Shown here: positions 10,073 through 16,947 of the stretch, one piece after another | How the letters are laid out: every line of letters begins with the position of its first letter | Position numbering within the stretch: the first letter of the stretch is position 1 | Source: Gammaproteobacteria bacterium | GTDB lineage: Bacteria > Pseudomonadota > Gammaproteobacteria > Arenicellales > Arenicellaceae | DNA length: 18,288 nucleotides | NCBI GenBank assembly: GCA_003485905.1 | Contig: DNHK01000415.1 | Location: 1-18,288 of the forward strand | Direction: 5' to 3' | Made by a program: the position numbers and the translations under genes | The notes under the pieces: model-generated | The model's input: only the letters and a program-made list of their open reading frames with translations | Databases searched by the model: none | What the model was told of the DNA's origin: nothing

Positions 10073-11265
10073 AGCGATGTCTCCTTTCGCTGATCGCAAT
10101 CCTTAATATTTGCTCCGCCGATATTCTCCGTAGCTGGAACAACTATTTCACTATAATACTCTAGACGAGACTCCTGTTCTCGCATACCTGCCAAATCTGG
10201 TGAAATTATCGCATCGCCGATCCGAATTGGCTGTGAGGCATTGGTTATTAGTGCAAAGCTTACCCGCTCAAACGATCGGTAGACTAACGCCAACCCGACG
10301 GGTTCTTCAGGTAATTCAAAATTCTCTCCGGTGACGGGATCCTCATTGATCACGCCGGCTCGATATACTCTGAATACAGAGCCTTCTATAACAGCCTGAC
10401 TATACCCAAAATTTAATACTACCGTAGCCATTGGGCCTGTCTCGCCCACGCCGAGCGGTACATCTAATACATGTCCACGCAAATGATCAGGTGCTGCTAC
10501 GGGATAAAAAAACTGTCTGCCGAGCTCCACCTCAACCGGTTGTAATCGGTCGCCTAGTACAAGCTCTTCGTGAGCACTTAACACAGTCATTTTCGAAGAC
10601 TCTGCACCTTGTCTTAGCAACCGCAAATCCGCTATGTGCCGAGCTTCCTGACCTAAAACTTCTCCGGTAGTTAGGTCCTGGTAAACTTTCCCGGGCCTAA
10701 ACGCTCTAAATTGATCACCCGGCTCACCTTCGATACCCCGAGCATAGACCTGATCATATTTGCCCATCAATAACGATTCGTTCAACCCTCCCGCCACGTA
10801 GCCTGCGGTAATGAGCTCGTTTTTATCGGTTATTAACGGCGAACGCACAAACGCCTGAATCACCGACGGTTCTATGGTTGGAATCGCATTTGCCCGACCC
10901 TCAGAATAAATCTGTGGTTCAAGCTTAACTGTTTCTTTGCGCAGAGCCTTTAAAACTGGTCGACCATCCTGTTCGGACAATACGAGTAAATCACCCGGGT
11001 AGATTAGATCAGGATTATTTATAAAAGAGTTCGTTTGCCAGATTTCCTGCCAGCGCCACGGATCGTTCAGAAACGTCCCAGCTATATCCCACAGCGTGTC
11101 TCCCTCTACCACGGTATATCGTGATGGTGCATCAGATCGCAACAGCAGGCGATCAGACTGCGCCAACAACGACTGATTAAACAATGCGATCACAAGCAGA
11201 AGCAATAGTGGCGTTTTCAGCCCCAAGCTAAATCCCTTATGTTTACATTCACTAGTTGGGTACAT
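10036..11265 (-). CDS. tsaP: LysM-domain protein, probable type IV pilus secretin-associated protein TsaP
   Basis: Exported protein of 409 residues with an N-terminal signal peptide: basic stretch, then LLLLLVIALFNQSLLA, probable cleavage near LLA-QS. One LysM domain follows (YTVVEGDTLWDIAGTFLNDP through NPDLIYPGDLLVL), which binds peptidoglycan. The remaining 270 or so residues are a beta-rich region with no catalytic motif. Genes of this architecture next to dprA and def correspond to PA0020 of Pseudomonas aeruginosa, the homologue of TsaP, which anchors the pilus secretin PilQ to the cell wall. Assignment rests on architecture and position, and a generic LysM protein cannot be excluded. 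The start is uncertain: ATG at 11263-11265 has no ribosome-binding site, while TTG at 11224-11226 has AAGGGA 6 nt upstream and would give a compact signal peptide. It is head-to-head with def and first in the operon with dprA and smg. Confidence 0.75.
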   Translation of the reverse strand: MYPTSECKHKGFSLGLKTPLLLLLVIALFNQSLLAQSDRLLLRSDAPSRYTVVEGDTLWDIAGTFLNDPWRWQEIWQTNSFINNPDLIYPGDLLVLSEQDGRPVLKALRKETVKLEPQIYSEGRANAIPTIEPSVIQAFVRSPLITDKNELITAGYVAGGLNESLLMGKYDQVYARGIEGEPGDQFRAFRPGKVYQDLTTGEVLGQEARHIADLRLLRQGAESSKMTVLSAHEELVLGDRLQPVEVELGRQFFYPVAAPDHLRGHVLDVPLGVGETGPMATVVLNFGYSQAVIEGSVFRVYRAGVINEDPVTGENFELPEEPVGLALVYRSFERVSFALITNASQPIRIGDAIISPDLAGMREQESRLEYYSEIVVPATENIGGANIKDCDQRKETSLWRRILNKECRN

Positions 11266-11343
11266 TCGATGAAATATTATTGTGTAGAATACGGTTATTA
11301 GTTCTATCTTACTCAATGGTAAACATTAAGGCACAAAATTCAA
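11266..11343. promoter_or_regulatory. Divergent intergenic region between tsaP and def
   Basis: This 78-bp AT-rich stretch must contain promoters for both the leftward tsaP-dprA-smg unit and the rightward def-fmt-rsmB-ntrYX unit. A TAGAAT at 11285-11290 is a possible -10 box for def, but no well-spaced -35 box accompanies it. On the other strand TTTACC-N17-TAATAA is a poor match. The function follows from gene orientation, not from a clean consensus. Confidence 0.45.
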
Positions 11344-11853
11344 ATGGCTTTACTTGATATTTTAGTTTATCCAAACCCACGTTTACGCGATATTGCACAG
11401 GAAGTGGACACTGTAACAGACGTTGAGCGTGAACTCGTCAAAAACATGGCCGAAACCATGTATGCTGCGCCAGGCATCGGCCTAGCAGCAGTTCAGGTCG
11501 GGGTCAGCAAGCGAATTATTGTTATTGATATTTCTGATAGTGGGGACGATCTACTGGTGCTCATTAATCCTAAAATTATTGAGCATGATGGCATGCAAGT
11601 ATACGAAGAAGGCTGCTTATCTGTGCCAGAGGTGTACGCAGAGGTTACTAGGGCTGAAGAAATCACTTTTGAATATCTTGATCTGGATGGAAAGCTGGTT
11701 ACACAAACTACTGATGGCTTACTAGCTGTATGCGTGCAACACGAAATTGATCATTTGGACGGGAAAGTATTTGTAGATTATCTGTCGCGCATTAAACGCG
11801 ACCGGATTCGAAAGAAATTATTGAAAATTTATAAAAACGATCCTACTAGCTAG
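11344..11853 (+). CDS. def: Peptide deformylase
   Basis: Metalloenzyme that removes the formyl group from the N-terminal methionine of new proteins at the ribosome. The 169 residues match the E. coli enzyme. All three signature motifs are present: GIGLAAVQ (44-51), EGCLS with metal ligand Cys91 (89-93), and HEIDH with ligands His133 and His137 and catalytic Glu134. The C-terminal tail is basic ([17 protein letters not shown]), as expected for the ribosome-binding helix. The ATG at 11344 is preferred because the N-terminus ([15 protein letters not shown]) matches the family. A TAAGG lies 12 nt upstream, further away than ideal. It is the first gene of the rightward operon, directly before fmt, its functional partner. 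Confidence 0.98.
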   Translation: MALLDILVYPNPRLRDIAQEVDTVTDVERELVKNMAETMYAAPGIGLAAVQVGVSKRIIVIDISDSGDDLLVLINPKIIEHDGMQVYEEGCLSVPEVYAEVTRAEEITFEYLDLDGKLVTQTTDGLLAVCVQHEIDHLDGKVFVDYLSRIKRDRIRKKLLKIYKNDPTS

Positions 11854-11863
11854 GCTTGCTAGT
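11845..11863. repeat. Inverted repeat ACTAGC-N7-GCTAGT at the def-fmt junction
   Basis: A perfect 6-bp inverted repeat with a 7-nt loop whose first three bases are the def stop codon TAG. No T-run follows, so it is not an intrinsic terminator. It might influence coupling or RNA processing between def and fmt, or be chance from clustered CTAG. Confidence 0.3.
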
Positions 11864-11903
11864 TCAAAACTCGTTATATAGAAAACAGGAACTTATAATC
11901 TCA

Positions 11904-12827
11904 ATGTTGAATGCAGTATTCATGGGTACGCCCGAGTTTGCGGCGCAAAGCCTTAAGCTGGTGATTGGTTCGCATAATGTACAATGCGTTTACACTCAGC
12001 CAGATCGACCTGCGGGTCGAGGCAGAAAAATAACTGCATCCGCCGTTAAGCAACTGGCTCAGGCGTCGGGGATAAAAGTTCCCCAGCCAGTAAACCTTAA
12101 AAATGAAGCCACTACTCTACAATCCCTAAATCCAGACATCATCGTGGTAGTTGCCTATGGTCTTCTGCTACCTCAAGAGATCCTAAATATTCCCCGATTT
12201 GGCTGCATAAATGTTCATGGGTCTTTATTACCGCGCTGGCGGGGTGCGGCGCCCATTCAGCGTGCCATCGAAGCCGGAGATGAAAAGTCGGGGGTGTGTA
12301 TCATGCAAATGGAGGTAGGGTTAGATACGGGGCCAGTATTTGCCAATCATACTGTTTCGTTGGGCCAATCAATTACCGCCGGGGAATTGCATGACGAATT
12401 GGCGAGTGTCGGTGCCAAAGCACTAATTGAAGTCTTGGACAACATAGAGCGCGGCCAAGCTAATGCCGAACCTCAAAGCGAAACAGGTGTGACTTATGCC
12501 ACAAAATTAGCCCGTAGTGAGGCGCGAATTGATTGGCGAACAAACGCAGTCGATATCGGACGCAAAATTCGGGCGTTTAATCCGTGGCCGATATGCTCTA
12601 CATCGTATAGGGGCAAGGATTTACGCATTTTACGTAGCAACATCAATAAACTAGATCATTCGGCGCAGCCTGGTGAGGTTATCCATGTTAGCTCAGAAGG
12701 TATAACCGTGGCCTGTGGGGGGGATGCTGTAAGTCTGACAGATTTACAAAAACCGGGCGGTAAAATATTAACGGCCAAGGAATTCTTGAATGGTCACGAT
12801 GTGACGGTTGGGGATATTTTCTCCTAA
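11904..12827 (+). CDS. fmt: Methionyl-tRNA formyltransferase
   Basis: Transfers a formyl group from 10-formyl-tetrahydrofolate to initiator Met-tRNA, the step that Def later reverses. The 307 residues compare with 315 in E. coli. The catalytic triad is visible: Asn103 and His105 in CINVHGSLLP and Asp141 in GLDTG. The initiator-tRNA recognition loop region (TQPDRPAGRGRK, 31-42) and the RWRGAAPIQRAI segment are intact. The C-terminal OB-fold domain spans about 205-307. The ATG at 11904 is chosen because it begins MLNAVFMGTPEFA, which aligns with the family start. The frame extends to a TTG at 11856 just after the def stop, but those 16 residues have no counterpart in the family. No strong ribosome-binding site is visible, so translation may depend on coupling to def. 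Confidence 0.97.
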   Translation: MLNAVFMGTPEFAAQSLKLVIGSHNVQCVYTQPDRPAGRGRKITASAVKQLAQASGIKVPQPVNLKNEATTLQSLNPDIIVVVAYGLLLPQEILNIPRFGCINVHGSLLPRWRGAAPIQRAIEAGDEKSGVCIMQMEVGLDTGPVFANHTVSLGQSITAGELHDELASVGAKALIEVLDNIERGQANAEPQSETGVTYATKLARSEARIDWRTNAVDIGRKIRAFNPWPICSTSYRGKDLRILRSNINKLDHSAQPGEVIHVSSEGITVACGGDAVSLTDLQKPGGKILTAKEFLNGHDVTVGDIFS

Positions 12828-12866
12828 GTAGCTTATGCGGAACACCAATATAAGTACGCTCCGGAA

Positions 12867-14156
12867 ATGAGCGCTGTCAGACTGCAAGCTGCAGTAGCCT
12901 GCCAGCAGATCATCGATACGGGCCATTCAATTGACCACGCTTTAGATGCGGCTAAAAAAAGTGTCGAACCAGATGATGCTGGGCAATTGCAGGCTATCGT
13001 CTACGGTGTGGTCCGGCACTACAATTCACTAGAATCAATACTTAAACCGTTACTAAACAAACCCTTCAGGAACAAGGATAGGGATATTTACTTTTTATTG
13101 CTAAGTGCGATTTATCAGCTAGTTGCAATGCGAGCTCCTGATCATGCAGTAGTCAACGATAGTGTTAATGCCACAAAATCGTTGAAAAAGAAGTGGGCTA
13201 GAGCCTTAGTTAATGGTTGTTTGAGAGAGTTTTTGCGGGCGGGGGTCGTTCCTCAAGAAAGTTGGATTAATTCGGTACAGGAGCACCCCGAATGGTTGCG
13301 AGCTATGTTACATAATAGTTGGCAAGATAAGGCTAGCCTCATAATGGCCGAGAACTTAATTCCCGCAGAATTAACACTTCGGGTTAATCGTAACAAAACG
13401 GATCAACTTGAATACCTTGAGCAGCTAGAAAAGAATAACTTGAACGCGACATCACACCCTTTCGCTCCAGATGCAATTGTTCTTGATGACGCTGTACCCG
13501 TGGAAGTTCTACCGGGCTTCAGCGATGGTTTTGCTTCGGTGCAAGATGCGGCCGCACAAATGGCAAGTGTTCTATTAAACCCACAAGTCGGTGATCACGT
13601 GCTCGATGCTTGCGCCGCCCCAGGAGGTAAAACAGGCCATCTTTTGGAGATCACAAACGGTAACGTAGATCTTGTATCAGCAGATATAAGTGAAAAGCGA
13701 ATTAATCGAGTCCGAGAGAACCTAACGCGCCTTAACCTAAACTGCGAACTAATCGTCAGCGATTTATCCACAGACCCTAGCTGGTGGGACGGTCGACTTT
13801 TTGATCGCATTTTATTAGACGCACCCTGCAGCAGCACCGGGGTTATAAGACGTCACCCCGATATACTCCGGCACCGAAATGCGCAAGATATTCCGCAGCT
13901 AATTCAAATTCAGTTGGCATTACTCACTCAATTATGGCGCTTGCTAAAACCTGAGGGCATGCTGCTTTATGCAACTTGCTCAATACTAAGCGAAGAGAAC
14001 GACGCGGTAATTGATACCTTTATTAAGAATCATAATGATGCAACGCCAATGGCACTGCCGCATCCGCAAGCCCTAAAAACTACGCATGGATACCAAACAC
14101 TTCCAAGCCATGGACTATCCGATGGGTTCTATACTTGCGGGCTTTTAAAATCGTGA
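12867..14156 (+). CDS. rsmB: 16S rRNA (cytosine-967 C5) methyltransferase RsmB (Sun/Fmu)
   Basis: Methylates C967 of 16S rRNA using S-adenosylmethionine. The 429 residues equal the E. coli length. An N-terminal NusB-like RNA-binding domain (about 5-130, including LQAIVYGVVRHY) precedes the Rossmann methyltransferase domain. The SAM motif is DACAAPGGKT (247-256). Motif IV DAPCSSTG holds Cys321, needed for release, and motif VI ATCSILSEEN holds Cys371, the catalytic nucleophile. Both cysteines mark it as an m5C rRNA enzyme rather than a general methyltransferase. It follows fmt after 39 nt and precedes the DUF4390 gene by 60 nt, in line with the def-fmt-rsmB order of other gammaproteobacteria. 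Confidence 0.97.
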   Translation: MSAVRLQAAVACQQIIDTGHSIDHALDAAKKSVEPDDAGQLQAIVYGVVRHYNSLESILKPLLNKPFRNKDRDIYFLLLSAIYQLVAMRAPDHAVVNDSVNATKSLKKKWARALVNGCLREFLRAGVVPQESWINSVQEHPEWLRAMLHNSWQDKASLIMAENLIPAELTLRVNRNKTDQLEYLEQLEKNNLNATSHPFAPDAIVLDDAVPVEVLPGFSDGFASVQDAAAQMASVLLNPQVGDHVLDACAAPGGKTGHLLEITNGNVDLVSADISEKRINRVRENLTRLNLNCELIVSDLSTDPSWWDGRLFDRILLDAPCSSTGVIRRHPDILRHRNAQDIPQLIQIQLALLTQLWRLLKPEGMLLYATCSILSEENDAVIDTFIKNHNDATPMALPHPQALKTTHGYQTLPSHGLSDGFYTCGLLKS

Positions 14157-14216
14157 ATCAACCCTATCTTGTTATCAGACGTGGAATCGTTGCCAGCGCA
14201 CTGCTAGGCTGTAATC

Positions 14217-14753
14217 ATGCATTGGAAATCTAAGGTTTTACTAATAGCACTGGTAAGTTTTTCCGGGCTCGCATTTTCTCAGTTTTCTGTTCAACAGGTG
14301 CACGTTTCAAGCAATGATACTAATGTACAGCTCATTACTGAATTGCAATTAGTTTTTACCGAACCGCTGCAGCAAGCGGTCGACCACGGAGTCACATTGC
14401 AGATTGTTACTGAGTTTGGCTTACCACGGGAAAATTGGTATGGCCGAGGCTTTGTGCTGCTAAAAGAATTTCGATATTTTCTTTCGCGCAACGCGCTCTC
14501 CGGCCGCTACGTGGTCTATCAACAAGACCGGGGCGAAACTCGAACCTTTCCTACCCAGACCGAAGCACTAAGACACATAGCGATACCTCCGATCGTACTG
14601 ATTCCTACGGTTGACTTGGATGGTGCTGAAAATCTGGCAGTGCGTACTTTTGTTGATACGTATAAACTACCCTCGCCGCTACGTTTACAGGCCTTCTTTT
14701 CCCGAAGGTGGAGCCTAGATACTGACTGGACGCTATGGCCAACTCAACTGTAA
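14217..14753 (+). CDS. Exported DUF4390 family protein upstream of NtrY
   Basis: Function unknown. The 178-residue product has a clear signal peptide (MHWKSKVLLIALVSFSGLAFS, cleavage near residue 21), so it is probably periplasmic. The mature part is predicted beta-rich and shows the DUF4390 pattern: an early LVFTEPLQQAVDHGVTL segment, the NWYGRGFVLLKEFRYFLSR stretch, YVVYQ, and a C-terminal LPSPLRLQAFFSRRWSLDTDWTLW. No cysteine motif, catalytic residue or lipobox is seen. Its end overlaps the start of ntrY by 19 nt, which suggests translational coupling. The rsmB-DUF4390-ntrY-ntrX order is known in beta- and gammaproteobacteria. A role as a periplasmic partner of the NtrY sensor domain is inference from this conserved context. 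Confidence 0.85.
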   Translation: MHWKSKVLLIALVSFSGLAFSQFSVQQVHVSSNDTNVQLITELQLVFTEPLQQAVDHGVTLQIVTEFGLPRENWYGRGFVLLKEFRYFLSRNALSGRYVVYQQDRGETRTFPTQTEALRHIAIPPIVLIPTVDLDGAENLAVRTFVDTYKLPSPLRLQAFFSRRWSLDTDWTLWPTQL

Positions 14754-16924
14754 TACAGAAACTTACTCATCCAGCATTAGCGATAACGCTATCGTTAATA
14801 CTCGTCGGCGGTTTGTTCGGCCTGCTTTCTGTATCGCTGGACTCGAATACATCCGGAAGTTTCCATTGGGCAATGCTCATGCTCAACAGCGTGGGTATGG
14901 CCGTTCTGATTTTGTTGGTGGTGTTAAATTTATTCATATTGCGAAAGCAATATAATGAAAAAGCACTAGGCTCTCGACTTACCGCAAGGTTAGTTGGCGC
15001 TTTTTTTCTGGTAACCGTTATCCCCTTACTTCTTGTTTACTATATCGCTGTGCAGTTTTTGAGCACCGGCGTAGACAGTTGGTTTGATGTGCGCGTCGAA
15101 CAAGCAATTGACGATGCGCTGCTGCTAGGTCAAACCACTCTTGAAAGTTTACAGCAGGAAGCTATCGAAGATATCCAAGCTCAGGCTAATCAGGTTCGTG
15201 ACGTTTTTGACAGAAATGAATTGGCACGAATACTAGACAGTATTCGCCAACGCTCCGGATATCGCGAGCTATCGGTGTTCACTCAAAATGGAACTATTCT
15301 CGCTTCCAGTTCCGGGGATGCCAGCATATTAGTTCCAGAGACCCCAGATGACACGATTCTTTCTCAAGTTCGACTAGGGCAGACTTTTAGTAGTATTGAA
15401 CCAGTTTCTGACCAAAATCAGATTTTGCGCGTTGCCGCACCAATACATAGCCGGATATTGGGTCGCGCGTCCAGAGTTTTACATGCAAAAAATGCTCTTC
15501 CTCTGCGCTACGCGAAGCTCGCGTCAAGTGTCGATGAAGCCTCGAATCAGTACCAGCAAATGGTTTTCTCCCGTGAGCCAATTCGAGAGAACTTGGCGCT
15601 AACCCTGTCTGTCATATCTCTAGTCGCGCTATTGCTGTCCATTTTATGCGCCATATATTTGTCCAGGAGATTAGTCGCGCCTCTTGGCGAACTTGCCAAA
15701 GGCACGCGCGCAGTTGCACACGGAAATTACTCAACTGAACTGTCGGTAACGTCACAAGATGAATTGGGAATTCTGGTCAGCTCGTTTAATAATATGACTA
15801 GCGAAATCCGCGGTGCCCAACAACTCGCTAGGCGCAGCAAGGAGGAATCCGATCGACATAGTGCTTACCTTGAGATGGTGCTAAAAGGCCTTTCGTCTGG
15901 TGTTTTAGCTTTTGATGAACAAGATCGACTAACGACATACAATCTCGCAGCCGAGGAAATTTTAGGTACAGACCTAGCTTCTAGGGTCGGCGACATAATT
16001 GTCTCCCTGGTGGAAGATCGAACAAATTTACAGCCATTCTTTGAGGCGATTTCTAGCCGTCTTGCAGAAGAGAACCAGGATTGGCAGGAAGAAATTACTA
16101 TACTCGGCCAACGTGGTAGGCAAGTGTTAATAACACGTGGTGCCATGTTGGCATTCGATACCAGCAAGCATTCTGGCTCAGTGATTGTCTTTGATGACGT
16201 GACTGGCTTAATTCAAGCGCAAAGAGATGCGGCTTGGGGAGAAGTAGCAAAACGTCTAGCACACGAAATTAAGAACCCGCTAACACCCATTCAGCTCTCT
16301 GCTGAACGCATTCGTCATAAATTCATGGATCAAGTAGACCCATCTCAAAAAGACGTGTTGGACCGGGCGACACGCACGATCGTACAACAGGTTGAGTCTA
16401 TGAAAGACATGGTGAATGACTTCTCGTCATACGCCCAGCCAGTTAGAGCCGAGTTGAGCGAAACCAAGCTACAAGACTTAGTTCGAGATGTTGCGGAACT
16501 TCATCATCGAGACGATAAACCCGTTGCGATATCTTTTGATATTGATGATTCTATACAAGCAATAAAATCCAATGCCAGTGCCCTACGTCAGGTTCTAAAC
16601 AATCTACTTATTAATGCAAGGCACGCTCTTTCAAATATTGAGAAGCCTGAAATAACATTGGGATTGCAGATTGCTGAAAACCTTACCGGAGACTATATTG
16701 ATTTAACTGTTTCAGATAATGGATCTGGCATCCCTACCGATTTACGAGACTCTCTTTTTGATCCCTACGTTTCCAGTAAATCCAAGGGCTCCGGACTTGG
16801 TTTAGCAATTGTACGACGCATCGTCGAAGAGTACGGTGGTACAGTATGGGTTGAACCCGTAAAACCTCGTGGCTCATGCTTTATCATACGGCTACCTATG
16901 TCAGGCACAAACACCGATAAATGA
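14735..16924 (+). CDS. ntrY: NtrY-type membrane sensor histidine kinase
   Basis: Autophosphorylating kinase that signals to NtrX. The NtrY/NtrX pair has been linked to nitrogen metabolism, and in Neisseria and Brucella to respiration under low oxygen. The 729 residues show the typical NtrY plan. Three hydrophobic segments lie near the N-terminus (about 14-35, 46-69, 85-110), then an extracytoplasmic region of about 175 residues (111-286), then a fourth membrane segment (287-309). HAMP (about 310-362), PAS (about 375-490), the dimerisation/phosphoacceptor domain with His510 in LAHEIKNPLTP, and an ATPase domain follow (N box NNLLINARHAL, then DNGSGIP and GSGLGLAIV). All catalytic boxes are intact. 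The ATG at 14735 lies inside the end of the DUF4390 gene. ntrX follows after 23 nt. Confidence 0.95.
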   Translation: MANSTVIQKLTHPALAITLSLILVGGLFGLLSVSLDSNTSGSFHWAMLMLNSVGMAVLILLVVLNLFILRKQYNEKALGSRLTARLVGAFFLVTVIPLLLVYYIAVQFLSTGVDSWFDVRVEQAIDDALLLGQTTLESLQQEAIEDIQAQANQVRDVFDRNELARILDSIRQRSGYRELSVFTQNGTILASSSGDASILVPETPDDTILSQVRLGQTFSSIEPVSDQNQILRVAAPIHSRILGRASRVLHAKNALPLRYAKLASSVDEASNQYQQMVFSREPIRENLALTLSVISLVALLLSILCAIYLSRRLVAPLGELAKGTRAVAHGNYSTELSVTSQDELGILVSSFNNMTSEIRGAQQLARRSKEESDRHSAYLEMVLKGLSSGVLAFDEQDRLTTYNLAAEEILGTDLASRVGDIIVSLVEDRTNLQPFFEAISSRLAEENQDWQEEITILGQRGRQVLITRGAMLAFDTSKHSGSVIVFDDVTGLIQAQRDAAWGEVAKRLAHEIKNPLTPIQLSAERIRHKFMDQVDPSQKDVLDRATRTIVQQVESMKDMVNDFSSYAQPVRAELSETKLQDLVRDVAELHHRDDKPVAISFDIDDSIQAIKSNASALRQVLNNLLINARHALSNIEKPEITLGLQIAENLTGDYIDLTVSDNGSGIPTDLRDSLFDPYVSSKSKGSGLGLAIVRRIVEEYGGTVWVEPVKPRGSCFIIRLPMSGTNTDK

Positions 16925-16947
16925 GTGCACTAAATTCGAATTAGTTT

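Noticed and set aside
10073..10099. Upstream ATG for dprA adding nine residues
   Set aside because: The strong AAAGGAGA lies downstream of this ATG and is well placed for the ATG at 10070-10072.
11856..11903. TTG-started extension of fmt by 16 codons
   Set aside because: Starts directly after the def stop without a ribosome-binding site. The Fmt family starts close to MLNAVFMGTPEFA.
12954..12960. Run of seven A in rsmB as a programmed frameshift site
   Set aside because: The frame is intact on both sides, the full-length product matches the family, and no stimulatory structure or alternative frame product is evident.
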